A stretch of 64,000 bases of DNA from Caenimonas sedimenti (GCF_007833165.1 NZ_VOBQ01000022.1:1-64000), one strand, 5' to 3'; counted from the stretch's first letter, positions 44,257-58,961 are shown. Numbers and translations are program-made. Notes: a model not told the origin generated them from the letters alone.

Positions 44257-45743
44257 CTGCCGGTGCCGCCCCGCCGGGCGAGTTCTTCGCTGACCAGCCG
44301 CACGATCAGCCGGTCCAGCGTGTCGACCGAGTAATTCTTCACGTCGTGCACGGTTTCCCGGCCGGGGCCCCTGCCCGGGTGGTGGGCCTGCGCATAGGTC
44401 AGGAAGACGAAGCGGCCGCCCGTGTACTGGGCGATCTGGCGCTGGATGAACTCACCCTGCCGGTCCAGGCCGCTGGCGCCGACCCCGAAGATCTTGATGC
44501 CCTTGCCGAGGGCGGCCACCATGGCGTCGTCGTAGTGCGGCGCCCCGTAGTCGAGGTGGGGCGGTGCGTCGGCCAGCAGGACGACGAGCCGCGTCGCGCC
44601 TTCGCCCCGCCAGCTGAGCTGGTGCACGGTTTCGTGCAGGGCCTCGTTCATCGCCTCCGGATAGTCGCCGCCGCCGCCGGCGCGCAGCGGGCCCAGCGCG
44701 TCCTGCAGGACAGCGCCGACGTCGTTGGTGAAGTCGTGGGTTCGGGTCAGGAAGGCATCGCCGCGGTCGCGGTAGGCCACCAGGCCCAGGCAGATGTCGG
44801 GCCGGCTCGGCAATTGCGCGACTTCCGCCGTGATCGTGCGCAGCGTCGCCTTGAGCTTGTCGATCTCGTCGGCCATGGAGCCGGTGGCATCGATCAGGAA
44901 CACCAGGTCGAGCCGGGCGCGGGCTTCGGCCGACCGGACATCGAGCACCGCCTCGACGCTGCTCTTCTGGCCGCGGGTGAGGCGGCCAGACGTCTGCCGG
45001 CCCTGGCTGCGCACGATCACCTCGTAGGTCGATGCGTGGGACGGATCGAAAGCGTTGGGGTGCAGCCAGGCGCGGCCGCCGGCATCGGTGCGGGCCCACA
45101 TCGCGTGGCCGCTGGGCGCGTGCACCGCGACTTCGGCGTCGCTGACGACGCGGCCCCGCGTGTCCTTCACTTCCAGCAGGTAGCGCTCGCGGATGTCGCG
45201 CGGCCGGTGTTCGACGCGCGTTCGCTGGCGGAAGGAGAGGTACGCGTTGAAGTCGGCGTTGTCGTCCACCACGCCGGCGGTGACGGTGGAAGAGGGATGC
45301 GGCGGCGGTTGCATGCTGTCTTGCGGGGCCATGCGCTGGAGTGCCGCGCCGGTGGAAGGCTTCGCCAGCGCGGCGGGCGGTCCCGGGTGGGGCGCCGCGG
45401 ATTCGGCCACGGCGGCGCCGCGGGACGCGAGGTCGCGATGCCGCTCCTCGCGCGCGGATTTGGCCGCATCGTCGCGCAGGACGCCATGCTGGCGCACCTG
45501 CTCCGGCGGCAGGCCGGGCACCTCGCGCGTGCTCACCGGCCGCGCGCAATGCGTGGCGGATGGCGCCTGCAAATTCGGCGTGCTGCGGGCGTGGGGCCAG
45601 TGGGGCGGTGTCATCGGCTCCGGCTTCGGGTCCGGCCACAGCGGTTCGCGCGGGCTGTGCGCGACGGCGCTGCAGGAACTGAGGGCCAGTTGGGCACTGA
45701 GGACGATCATCAGCAGGCGGGGAAGACGGCGGTGCTCGAACAT
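44253..45743 (-). CDS. von Willebrand factor A domain lipoprotein
   Basis: 496 aa. Lipobox LALSSC (Cys24), a long Pro/Ala/His-rich linker, a small Ig/carboxypeptidase-regulatory-like domain at about 155-265 (YLLEVKDTRGRVVSDAEVAV) and a VWA domain at about 275-470 with the metal site DATGSMADEI, where Thr-Gly replaces the canonical first Ser step. ATG at 45743 with GGAGCG upstream. Divergent from an ECF sigma factor gene, 124 bp between starts. It may be part of that regulon; function unknown. Confidence 0.8.
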   Translation of the reverse strand: MFEHRRLPRLLMIVLSAQLALSSCSAVAHSPREPLWPDPKPEPMTPPHWPHARSTPNLQAPSATHCARPVSTREVPGLPPEQVRQHGVLRDDAAKSAREERHRDLASRGAAVAESAAPHPGPPAALAKPSTGAALQRMAPQDSMQPPPHPSSTVTAGVVDDNADFNAYLSFRQRTRVEHRPRDIRERYLLEVKDTRGRVVSDAEVAVHAPSGHAMWARTDAGGRAWLHPNAFDPSHASTYEVIVRSQGRQTSGRLTRGQKSSVEAVLDVRSAEARARLDLVFLIDATGSMADEIDKLKATLRTITAEVAQLPSRPDICLGLVAYRDRGDAFLTRTHDFTNDVGAVLQDALGPLRAGGGGDYPEAMNEALHETVHQLSWRGEGATRLVVLLADAPPHLDYGAPHYDDAMVAALGKGIKIFGVGASGLDRQGEFIQRQIAQYTGGRFVFLTYAQAHHPGRGPGRETVHDVKNYSVDTLDRLIVRLVSEELARRGGTGS

Positions 45744-45814
45744 GGAACGCTCCGGGGTTGCGGTACAAGCTGACACGGCCGGCACCGCGCGATGGGGTCA
45801 ATCAATTCGCTGCC

Positions 45815-45846
45815 GGTTAACCCCGGGCGCCGCGGTCCGCCGTAGA
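45815..45846 (+). promoter_or_regulatory. possible ECF-type autoregulatory promoter
   Basis: GGTTAACC (45815-45822, itself a palindrome) and CGTAGA (45841-45846) resemble the AAC...CGT pattern of ECF promoters, 18 bp apart, 22 bp before the sigma gene. Spacing is slightly long and the call is weak. Confidence 0.3.
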
Positions 45847-45867
45847 ACGTGATGTGAAAATCTGCCC

Positions 45868-46479
45868 ATGCCCCGCGCCCACCGCGACATGCCCGACGAG
45901 GACCTGATGCTTGCCTATGCAGGGGGCGACGCCGCGGCGTTCGACGTGCTGTACCAGCGGCACGAGGCCGGCCTGTTCCGTTTCGTGCGGCGGCTGCTCG
46001 GTTCGGCCGGCGCGGCACAGGCCGACGAGGTGTTCCAGGACACCTGGCTGCGCATCGTCGCCGCGCGCGCCAGCTTCCGGCCGCAGGGCGCCGCCTGGCG
46101 CACCTGGGCCTTCACCATCGCGCACAACCTGGCGATGGACCGGCTGCGCGTGAGCGGCCGGGAGATCGCCGTCGATGGAGATGGCAGCGGCGACGATCCG
46201 CTCGACTGGCTGATGGCTTCGCTGGACCGCGTGGCGCCCTCCAGCGAAGACCTCGCCTTCTGGCGTGCCGCCGGCGCGCAACTGCTGCATTGCCTGGACG
46301 CGTTGCCGGTGGCGCAGCGGGCCGCCTTCCTGCTGCACCACGAGGACGGCGCGAGCGTGGAAGACCTGGCCGAACGGCTGAAGCTGCCGTTCGAAACCGC
46401 CAAGAGCCGGCTGCGCTACGCGCTGAAGAAGCTGCGCGGGTGCATGGGCGACTACCTGCTGCCCGTGGGGGCGCCGTGA
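45868..46479 (+). CDS. ECF-family RNA polymerase sigma factor
   Basis: 203 aa. Sigma region 2 (DEDLMLAYAGGDAAAFDVLY, EVFQDTWLRIVAARASFRPQ, WAFTIAHNLAMDRLR) and region 4 (LPVAQRAAFLLHHEDGASVE, DLAERLKLPFETAKSRLRYA) are both complete, with no region 3, as in ECF factors. The stop overlaps a GTG start (GTGA) of a membrane protein that is the likely anti-sigma factor. The divergent neighbour is a VWA lipoprotein. Confidence 0.9.
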   Translation: MPRAHRDMPDEDLMLAYAGGDAAAFDVLYQRHEAGLFRFVRRLLGSAGAAQADEVFQDTWLRIVAARASFRPQGAAWRTWAFTIAHNLAMDRLRVSGREIAVDGDGSGDDPLDWLMASLDRVAPSSEDLAFWRAAGAQLLHCLDALPVAQRAAFLLHHEDGASVEDLAERLKLPFETAKSRLRYALKKLRGCMGDYLLPVGAP

Positions 46480-47606
46480 CGGACCTGCGTGACGCGCGCT
46501 TGCGAAGGGCGCTCGACGAAGCCCCGGACGCATCGTTGCGGCCGTTGCCGCGCACCCGCGAGGCGGTGCTGGAGGCCGCGCGCTCGCAGGCCGCGCCCCG
46601 GCCGTGGTGGCGGCGCCTTTGGGCGCCGGCAGCGGGGGCATCGCGCATGCAATGGAACGCAGCATTTGCGACCGTGCTGGTGGCCGGCCTGGTCTCGGTG
46701 TTGTGGCAGGGGCAGGAGGTGCCCGACGCCCAGCCGGAGCGTGTGGCCCGGCCGGCGCCTGCGGCCGCGCCGGCAGCTCAGGATGCTGCGCCGGCGAAGA
46801 AGGAGTCGGCGGAGTCGGGCGCTGTCGTGGCCGAGCGTGCGGCGCCTGCCGCGCCCCCGATAGCGGGGGCCGTGCCAGGTTCGGGTGCGCCAGCGACAGT
46901 GCCGGCGCCGTCGAAAGCGAAGGCCGCGCCGGAGGCCGAAGGTTTGCGGGGTGCGCGCGAGTCGCGAGCTGCGCGCGAACGGCAGGATGCGGCGGCAGCC
47001 GCGCCGCCGGAGGCGCCGCCGCCGGCGCCGGCGGAGCTGGCCAAGCAGCCGGCCCGCGAGGAAAAGCAGACGACGCCGCTGCAGGATCGGGCGGCGTCCG
47101 GCCCTGGCCACCTCGCCGAAGCGCCGCCGACTGCACCGCTGGCAGCGCCACCTCTGGCCGCGGGTGCAGCGGCGCGCCCGCCGCCTGCGGTGGCTGCCGC
47201 CGCGCCCGCGTCTCCGCGCGCCGCGACGGCGGCGGCCGACTCCCGCGCCGGAGCCAACCTGCAGCGGCGGGCGTTCAATGAGTCCGCCGTGGCGGGAGCG
47301 TGGACGCAGTTGCAGGTGGAGGGGGCTGGCCGGACGTTGTCGCTGTCGCGTGCGGAAGCCGGCCGGCTCGCGCAGGACATCGAAGGCGTCCTGCGGGCGC
47401 CAGGCGGCAGCGCCGCCCTGGCGGAAGAGCCTGAGATCCGGGTGCGCCTGCTGGAGGGCGAACGGCCCGTGGGGACGCTGACGATCGGCCGCTCGCAATG
47501 GCTGTGGGCGCCCGCCGGTGCCGAGCCGGGCGCAGCGCGCTTGCTCGAGCCCGGCCCCGCCCTGGTGCAGTCCCTGCGCGCCGAGTTGGAGCGCAGGCTG
47601 CGCTGA
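46476..47606 (+). CDS. single-pass membrane protein, probable anti-sigma factor
   Basis: 376 aa from a GTG start coupled to the ECF gene. Residues 1-58 are cytoplasmic and contain short helices (RRALDEAPDASLRPLPRTRE). A membrane segment lies at about 59-78 (NAAFATVLVAGLVSVLW), then about 190 residues of Ala/Pro/Glu-rich low complexity and a folded C-terminal domain (about 265-376, WTQLQVEGAGRTLSLSRAEA). No canonical ZAS zinc motif is seen. The anti-sigma role is inferred from overlap and topology only. Confidence 0.65.
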   Translation: MTDLRDARLRRALDEAPDASLRPLPRTREAVLEAARSQAAPRPWWRRLWAPAAGASRMQWNAAFATVLVAGLVSVLWQGQEVPDAQPERVARPAPAAAPAAQDAAPAKKESAESGAVVAERAAPAAPPIAGAVPGSGAPATVPAPSKAKAAPEAEGLRGARESRAARERQDAAAAAPPEAPPPAPAELAKQPAREEKQTTPLQDRAASGPGHLAEAPPTAPLAAPPLAAGAAARPPPAVAAAAPASPRAATAAADSRAGANLQRRAFNESAVAGAWTQLQVEGAGRTLSLSRAEAGRLAQDIEGVLRAPGGSAALAEEPEIRVRLLEGERPVGTLTIGRSQWLWAPAGAEPGAARLLEPGPALVQSLRAELERRLR

Positions 47607-47607
47607 C

Positions 47608-47784
47608 TCAGGTCGTCGGCGGGTCTTTCGGGCGGGTGCGCTTCACGGCCGACAGGATGCCGATGCCGAGGAGGATGAGCGCCCCGATCATGATGTAGAG
47701 CTGCGGAACGCCGGCCACCACGGCCGCCCAGACGACCCCCGCCAGGAAGACCAGGAAACCGACCATGTAAAGCGCGAAGGACAT
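47608..47784 (-). CDS. small two-pass membrane protein
   Basis: 58 aa with two hydrophobic helices (FALYMVGFLVFLAGVVWAAV and YIMIGALILLGIGILSAV) and a basic, Pro-rich tail KRTRPKDPPTT. GGAGAG sits about six bases before the ATG at 47784. Convergent with the anti-sigma-like gene, one base between stops. Similar small proteins are common and uncharacterised. Confidence 0.72.
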   Translation of the reverse strand: MSFALYMVGFLVFLAGVVWAAVVAGVPQLYIMIGALILLGIGILSAVKRTRPKDPPTT

Positions 47785-47883
47785 TGTGTGCTCTCCAGAT
47801 GGGATGGATGAGCCATTGTTCGGGCTGGCCTGGCGTTCCCTTGTCGGCCCCCCGCTCCCCCGGACGTCGGAAAACCCACCAGA

Positions 47884-47904
47884 AATTGGGGTCAGATTCC
47901 AATT
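47884..47904. repeat. REP element, left copy
   Basis: 21 bp, itself a dyad: AATTGG, nine bases GGTCAGATT, CCAATT. It is an exact reverse complement of 48644-48664. It lies 12 bp before the transposase start codon. Confidence 0.85.
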
Positions 47905-47916
47905 TATGATGCGCTT

Positions 47917-48603
47917 ATGGCCCGCCTGCCTCGCCTCACCGTCCCGGGCTACCCGCATCACATCATCCAGCGCGGCAACAATCGCCAGCCGATCTTCGTC
48001 GGCAGCGCGGACTATGAGCTGCTCCTCGCGATGCTGGACGAATACGCGCGCAAGAACCAGGTCGCCGTGCACGGCTACGTGTTGATGAGCAACCATTTCC
48101 ATTTGCTGGCCACGCCGGAAACGGCGGAGGGCATCCCGCAAATGATGCAGGCGGTCGGCCGGCGCTACGTCCGTCACTTCAATCTGCGCCACGGCCGCAC
48201 GGGCACCCTTTGGGAAGGCCGATACCGGTCCACGTTGATCCAGGCCGAGCGGCACTTGCTCGCCTGCATGGCCTACATGGATCTGAACCCGGTGCGCGCG
48301 GGCATGGTGGCGGAGGCGGCGGAGTACCCGTGGTCGAGCCACGCGCACTCCATCGGGCGTCGGTCGGACCGCTTGGTCGCTCCGCACCCACTCTATTGGG
48401 CGCTGGGCAACACGCCGTTCGCGCGCGAGCAGGCGTATGCGGAGCTGGTCCGCGCTGGCATTGGGGCCGAGCAACAGCGAGCGCTGACCGACTCTGCCTT
48501 GCGCGGTTGGGCGCTGGGGGAGCCGGACTATGTGGCAGATCTCCAGCGCCGGACGGAGCGTCGCGTCAGCCGCAGCCAAGCCGGACGACCCGTCAAGAAA
48601 TGA
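47917..48603 (+). CDS. REP-associated tyrosine transposase (RAYT, IS200-like)
   Basis: 228 aa. Y1 HUH nuclease: HUH motif in YVLMSNHFHLLATP (HFH) and the catalytic Tyr in the TGTLWEGRYRS region. PGYPHHIIQRGNNRQPIF at the N-terminus is diagnostic of RAYTs. RAYTs cut and move REP palindromes and are usually single-copy domesticated genes. It is bracketed by two inverted 21-bp REP copies 12 bp upstream and 40 bp downstream, just upstream of gltB. Confidence 0.9.
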   Translation: MARLPRLTVPGYPHHIIQRGNNRQPIFVGSADYELLLAMLDEYARKNQVAVHGYVLMSNHFHLLATPETAEGIPQMMQAVGRRYVRHFNLRHGRTGTLWEGRYRSTLIQAERHLLACMAYMDLNPVRAGMVAEAAEYPWSSHAHSIGRRSDRLVAPHPLYWALGNTPFAREQAYAELVRAGIGAEQQRALTDSALRGWALGEPDYVADLQRRTERRVSRSQAGRPVKK

Positions 48604-48643
48604 TCTGTCCCTAATTGATGGTTGACGTCACGACGGGTCGATT

Positions 48644-48664
48644 AATTGGAATCTGACCCCAATT
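48644..48664. repeat. REP element, right copy (inverted)
   Basis: Exact 21-bp reverse complement of 47884-47904. A related degenerate palindrome half (TGATCTGTCCCTAATTGATG) follows the transposase stop at 48601-48620. It ends eight bases before the putative gltB promoter. Confidence 0.85.
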
Positions 48665-48671
48665 AATTTGC

Positions 48672-48688
48672 TTGGCACGATTGGTGCG
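48672..48688 (+). promoter_or_regulatory. sigma-54 (-24/-12) promoter candidate for gltBD
   Basis: TTGGCACGATTGGTGCG has the TTGGCACG -24 block intact, exactly ten bases between the invariant GG and GC, and G for T in the -12 TTGC block. It lies 43 bp before the gltB ATG. Nitrogen-regulated sigma-54 control of glutamate synthase would make biological sense but is inferred. Confidence 0.5.
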
Positions 48689-48730
48689 CTGCAGTAGATT
48701 CGGGTTTCCCCGGAATCTCAGGAGCGCGCC

Positions 48731-53464
<4,734 letters not shown>

Positions 53465-53476
53465 GAGGACGAGATC

Positions 53477-54943
<1,467 letters not shown>

Positions 54944-54987
54944 GGCCCTTTCGCGCCCGCCGCGGAACCGGCCTCGCCGGGCCGCTG

Positions 54988-55014
54988 GCGGCGCCCCCTC
55001 GGGGGAGGCGCCGC
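54988..55014 (+). terminator. GC-rich hairpin after gltD
   Basis: GCGGCGCC (54988-54995) and GGCGCCGC (55007-55014), with an inner CCCTCGGGGG that adds to the stem. No T-run follows, but it fills the 115-bp gap between gltD and mlaF and matches GC-rich hairpins common after operons in Comamonadaceae. Confidence 0.5.
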
Positions 55015-55058
55015 AGGCGCTTCGGGGGGACTTATGATCCGGCCTTTTGCCCTACCGG

Positions 55059-55877
55059 ATGACCCCACCCGATCCCAGCGCGTTGGTCGAATGCCGAAAC
55101 CTGGTTTTCGGCTACGGCGAGCGCCGCATCCTCGACAACCTGACCTTCACCGTTCCACGCGGCAAGGTCACGGCGTTGATGGGTGCGTCCGGGGGCGGCA
55201 AGACGACGGTGCTGCGGCTGATCGGCGGCCAGGTGCGGCCCCAGGGCGGCGAATTGCTGTTCGACGGCCAGAACATCCCCGCGCTCGATCACAGCGGCCT
55301 CTACGCCATCCGGCGGCGCATGGGCATGCTGTTCCAGTTCGGCGCCCTCTTCACCGACCAGAGCGTGTTCGACAACGTCGCCTTTCCGCTGCGTGAGCAT
55401 TCGGGCCTGCCCGAAGGCCTGATCCGCGACATCGTGCTGATGAAACTCAACGCCGTGGGCCTGCGCGGCGCACGCGACCTGATGCCCAGCGAGATCTCCG
55501 GCGGCATGGCCCGCCGGGTGGCGCTGGCGCGTGCCATCGCGTTGGATCCGGACCTCGTCATGTACGACGAGCCGTTTGCCGGCCTGGACCCGATTTCGCT
55601 GGGCACGGCGGCACAACTGATCCGCCGCCTCAACGACACCCTGGGCATCACCAGCATCGTCGTTTCGCACGACCTGGAGGAGACCTTCCGCATCGCCGAC
55701 CAGGTGATCATCCTGGCCAACGGCGGCATCGCGGCCCAGGGTACGCCGCAGGAGGTGCGCAATTCGGTCGATCCCCTGGTCCACCAGTTCGTCCATGCCG
55801 AAGCGGACGGGCCCGTGCACTTCCACTACCCCGGCCCGACCGTGGCCGAGGACTTCAGCGCGGGGCTTGGGAGATGA
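55059..55877 (+). CDS. mlaF: phospholipid ABC transporter ATPase MlaF
   Basis: 272 aa. Walker A GASGGGKTT, the MlaF signature SGGMARRVALARAIALDPDL with Walker B VMYDEPFAGLDP, and a C-terminal tail that would pair with the neighbouring MlaF. Drives MlaFEDB transport of phospholipids between the membranes. ATG at 55059; a TTG four codons earlier is possible. First gene of the mla operon, ATGA-coupled to mlaE. Confidence 0.95.
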   Translation: MTPPDPSALVECRNLVFGYGERRILDNLTFTVPRGKVTALMGASGGGKTTVLRLIGGQVRPQGGELLFDGQNIPALDHSGLYAIRRRMGMLFQFGALFTDQSVFDNVAFPLREHSGLPEGLIRDIVLMKLNAVGLRGARDLMPSEISGGMARRVALARAIALDPDLVMYDEPFAGLDPISLGTAAQLIRRLNDTLGITSIVVSHDLEETFRIADQVIILANGGIAAQGTPQEVRNSVDPLVHQFVHAEADGPVHFHYPGPTVAEDFSAGLGR

Positions 55878-56647
55878 GCTTGGCAGCCCTGGGCTTCGCC
55901 GTGCGCTCCAAGCTGGCCGGCATCGGCCAGAGCACGCGCCTCTTCCTGCGGCTGGTGGCCTTGTTCGGCCCCACGCTGCGCCGGTTCGGGCTGGTGCGCG
56001 ACCAGATCCACTTTCTCGGCAACTATTCGCTGGCCATCATCACGGTGTCCGGCCTGTTCGTCGGTTTCGTGCTCGGCCTGCAGGGCTACTACACGCTGCA
56101 GCGCTATGGATCGGCAGAAGCGCTGGGCCTGCTGGTGGCGCTCAGCCTGGTGCGTGAGCTGGGCCCGGTGGTCACCGCCTTGCTGTTCGCGGGGCGAGCG
56201 GGCACCTCGCTGACGGCGGAGATCGGCTTGATGAAGGCCGGCGAGCAGCTCTCGGCCATGGAGCTGATGGCGGTGGATCCGGTGCAGCGCATCCTGGCGC
56301 CGCGCTTCTGGGCCGGCGTCATCACCATGCCGCTGCTGGCGGCGGTGTTCAGCGCGGTCGGCATCATCGGCGGCTGGGTGGTCGGCGTCCTGCTGATCGG
56401 CGTCGATCCCGGTGCCTTCTGGAGCCAGATGCAGGGCGGGGTCGACGTGCTGAAGGATGTCGGCAACGGTGTGGTCAAGAGCATGGTGTTCGGCATCACG
56501 GTCACGTTCGTCGCGCTGCTGCAGGGTTTCGCGGCGCATCCCACGCCCGAGGGCGTGTCGCGCGCGACCACCCGCACCGTGGTGGTCGCGTCGCTGGCCG
56601 TGCTGGGGCTCGACTTCGTGCTCACGGCACTGATGTTCAGTATCTGA
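55874..56647 (+). CDS. mlaE: phospholipid ABC transporter permease MlaE
   Basis: 257 aa. Canonical MlaE motif VRELGPVVTALLFAGRAGTS followed by LTAEIGLMKAGEQLSAMELM, and five membrane segments. Forms the inner-membrane pore beneath the MlaD ring. Contrast with the diverged orphan paralogue at 13.1 kb. Confidence 0.95.
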   Translation: MSLAALGFAVRSKLAGIGQSTRLFLRLVALFGPTLRRFGLVRDQIHFLGNYSLAIITVSGLFVGFVLGLQGYYTLQRYGSAEALGLLVALSLVRELGPVVTALLFAGRAGTSLTAEIGLMKAGEQLSAMELMAVDPVQRILAPRFWAGVITMPLLAAVFSAVGIIGGWVVGVLLIGVDPGAFWSQMQGGVDVLKDVGNGVVKSMVFGITVTFVALLQGFAAHPTPEGVSRATTRTVVVASLAVLGLDFVLTALMFSI

Positions 56648-56660
56648 AAGAGGCGAGCAA

Positions 56661-57149
56661 ATGGAACACTCCAAGAACGATGTCTGGGTCGGCCTGTTCG
56701 TGCTGGTGGGCGCAGCCGCACTCCTGTTCCTGGCGCTGCAGTCGGCGAACCTGTTGAGCTGGAGCTTCCAGTCGAGCTACAAGTTGGGCGCGCGGTTCGA
56801 CAACATCGGCGGGCTGAAGCCCAAAGCGGCTGTGAAAAGCGCCGGGGTGGTGGTGGGGCGAGTCGAATCCATCGGCTTCGACACCAAGACCTTCCAGGCC
56901 AATGTCCAGCTGGCTTTGGACAATCGTTACCAATTCCCGAAGGACAGTTCGCTGAAAATCCTGACAAGCGGGCTCCTGGGCGAGCAGTACATTGGGATCG
57001 AAGCGGGCGCCGACGAGAAGGTTCTGGCGCCGGGCGATACCATCACGACCACCCAGTCGGCCGTGGTGCTGGAAAATCTGATCGGCCAGTTCCTCTACAA
57101 CAAGGCGGCGGAAGGGCCGGCCAACCCAGGGACGTCTCCCAAGAAATGA
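56661..57149 (+). CDS. mlaD: phospholipid-binding MCE protein MlaD
   Basis: 162 aa. One membrane anchor (about 8-28, GLFVLVGAAALLFLALQSAN), an MCE domain (about 38-120, FDNIGGLKPKAAVKSAGVVV; LLGEQYIGIEAG) and a short tail. Hexamer that carries lipid through its central pore. AAAGAGGCGAG precedes the ATG; the stop overlaps mlaA (ATGA). Confidence 0.95.
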   Translation: MEHSKNDVWVGLFVLVGAAALLFLALQSANLLSWSFQSSYKLGARFDNIGGLKPKAAVKSAGVVVGRVESIGFDTKTFQANVQLALDNRYQFPKDSSLKILTSGLLGEQYIGIEAGADEKVLAPGDTITTTQSAVVLENLIGQFLYNKAAEGPANPGTSPKK

Positions 57150-57946
57150 ACACCATTCGCACATTCGCACGGCGTGTCGCCGGCCCGCTGCTCGCCGCAG
57201 CCCTGTTGCTCGGACTGGGCGGTTGCGCCACCGTTTCGGGAAAGCTGACGGCGCGCGATCCCTGGGAGCCCCTGAACCGGGGCGTGAGCCAGTTCAACGA
57301 CGGCCTCGATGCCGTGCTGCTGAAGCCGGTGGCCACGCTGTACAAGCAGGGCGTGCCGCCGCTGGTGCGCACGGGGGTGGCCAACTTCTTCGGCAACCTG
57401 AGCGATGCCTGGTCGTTCGTCAACAACCTGTTGCAATTCAAGCTGCTGAACGCCGAGGAGAGCCTTGCCCGCTTCCATATCAACACCATGTTCGGTGTAT
57501 TCGGCATCTTCGACGTCGCGAGTGAATTGAACATCGACAGGCATACCGAGGACTTCGGCCAGACGCTTGGCCACTGGGGCGTGCCCGCGGGGCCCTACCT
57601 GGTGCTGCCGTTTTTCGGGCCCTCGACGCTGCGCGATACCGCGGCCATGCCGATCGACCGCCGGCTCGACCTGGTGCAGCGCATCCATCCGGACAGCACG
57701 CGCAACGCCACCTATTTCCTGCGCGCGGTGGACAAGCGGGCCAACCTGCTGCGCGTGGGCGACGTGGTGGAGGAGGCCGCGCTGGACAAATACAGCTTCG
57801 TGCGTGATTCGCACCTGCAGCGCCGCCGCGCGCAGGTGTTCGAACGGGAAGACGATCCGCGCGCGATCCCGCCTCCGCTCCCGGAGGAGCAGACGGGGAC
57901 GCGTCCCGCAACGCCCAATCAACCTCCGGCCACTCCCGCGCGTTGA
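57146..57946 (+). CDS. mlaA: outer-membrane lipoprotein MlaA (VacJ)
   Basis: 266 aa. Lipobox LLGLGGC near residue 27. VacJ blocks DPWEPLNRGVSQFNDGLDAV, FGQTLGHWGVPAGPYLVLPF and FGPSTLRDT are intact. Removes mislocalised phospholipids from the outer leaflet and hands them to MlaC. The last about 40 residues are a Pro/Arg-rich tail. In betaproteobacteria mlaA often sits inside the mla operon, as here. Confidence 0.95.
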   Translation: MNTIRTFARRVAGPLLAAALLLGLGGCATVSGKLTARDPWEPLNRGVSQFNDGLDAVLLKPVATLYKQGVPPLVRTGVANFFGNLSDAWSFVNNLLQFKLLNAEESLARFHINTMFGVFGIFDVASELNIDRHTEDFGQTLGHWGVPAGPYLVLPFFGPSTLRDTAAMPIDRRLDLVQRIHPDSTRNATYFLRAVDKRANLLRVGDVVEEAALDKYSFVRDSHLQRRRAQVFEREDDPRAIPPPLPEEQTGTRPATPNQPPATPAR

Positions 57947-57970
57947 ACGGGAAGCCAGCAAAGGAAATCC

Positions 57971-58612
57971 ATGCAACGACGATTCATCGGCCGCCTGGCC
58001 GCCGCCACTTTCGCCTTCAGCCTGTTCGGCGCACTCGTGCCTGCGGTTCACGCGGCCGACGAAGCGCCCGAGGCGATGATCAAGCGCCTCTCCGACGAGA
58101 CCTTGAACGCCATCAAGGCCGACAAGAGCATCCAGGCGGGTGACATCGCCAAGGTGATCGCGCTGGTGGACAGCAAGATCATGCCGAACGTCAATTTCCA
58201 GCGCATGACGTCCGCGGCTGTCGGCCCGGCCTGGCGGCAGGCCACGCCCGAGCAGCAGAAGCGCCTGCAGGAGGAATTCAAGATCCTCCTGGTGCGCACC
58301 TACTCCGGCGCGCTGGCGCAGGTGGACGACCAGGTCATCAGCATCAAGCCGATGCGCTCCGCGCCGGCCGACACCGAGGTGGTCGTCCGTTCGGAAATCC
58401 GTGGCCGCGGCGAGCCGATCCAGCTGGACTACCGGCTGGAGAAGACCCCGGGCCAGGGGACCGGCTGGAAGATCTACAACCTGAACGTGCTGGGGGTCTG
58501 GCTGGTGGAAACCTACCGCAGCCAGTTCGCGCAGGAGATCAACAACAAGGGCATCGACGGCCTGATCGCGTCCCTGGCGGAGCGCAACAAGTCCAATTCC
58601 CGCAAGGCTTGA
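57971..58612 (+). CDS. mlaC: periplasmic phospholipid shuttle MlaC
   Basis: 213 aa. Signal peptide ending in VPAVHAADE (about residue 28). VDSKIMPNVNFQRMTSAAVG, WRQATPEQQKRLQEEFKILL and the YNLNVLGVWLVETYRSQF end match MlaC/Ttg2D. It ferries lipid between MlaA and the MlaFEDB complex. It follows mlaA by 24 bp. Confidence 0.95.
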   Translation: MQRRFIGRLAAATFAFSLFGALVPAVHAADEAPEAMIKRLSDETLNAIKADKSIQAGDIAKVIALVDSKIMPNVNFQRMTSAAVGPAWRQATPEQQKRLQEEFKILLVRTYSGALAQVDDQVISIKPMRSAPADTEVVVRSEIRGRGEPIQLDYRLEKTPGQGTGWKIYNLNVLGVWLVETYRSQFAQEINNKGIDGLIASLAERNKSNSRKA

Positions 58613-58625
58613 GGGCGCAGGCTTC

Positions 58626-58898
58626 ATGCTCGTCCTGCCGGCGGAACTGACCCACGCCCAGGCGCCCGCCTGCGTGCGCATGCTCGCCGACGCCTTGCGG
58701 GCCGAGCCGGGGCCGCTGGCGGTGGCCGATGCCAGCGAACTGAGCTCCTTCGATTCGTCCGCGCTGGCCGTGCTGCTGGAGTGCCGGCGCGAGGCGCTGG
58801 CCCTGGGCAAGGGCTTCGCGGTCCAGCGCCTGCCGGCACGCCTGCGCGACCTGGCCTCGCTCTACGGCGTGGCCGAACTCCTGCCTGCCGCGCCGTAG
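58626..58898 (+). CDS. mlaB: STAS-domain protein MlaB
   Basis: 90 aa single STAS domain with the conserved SSFDSSALAVLLECRREA block, including the Ser/Thr that supports MlaF activity. Binds MlaF to stabilise the transporter. Position after mlaC, 13 bp on, is the usual one. Confidence 0.9.
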   Translation: MLVLPAELTHAQAPACVRMLADALRAEPGPLAVADASELSSFDSSALAVLLECRREALALGKGFAVQRLPARLRDLASLYGVAELLPAAP

Positions 58899-58961
58899 GG
58901 CCTCCCGGCGCCCCGCGGCGCGTCCTTGGGGGCCGCTCGCTAAAATCGCGGGTTGCCTTCC

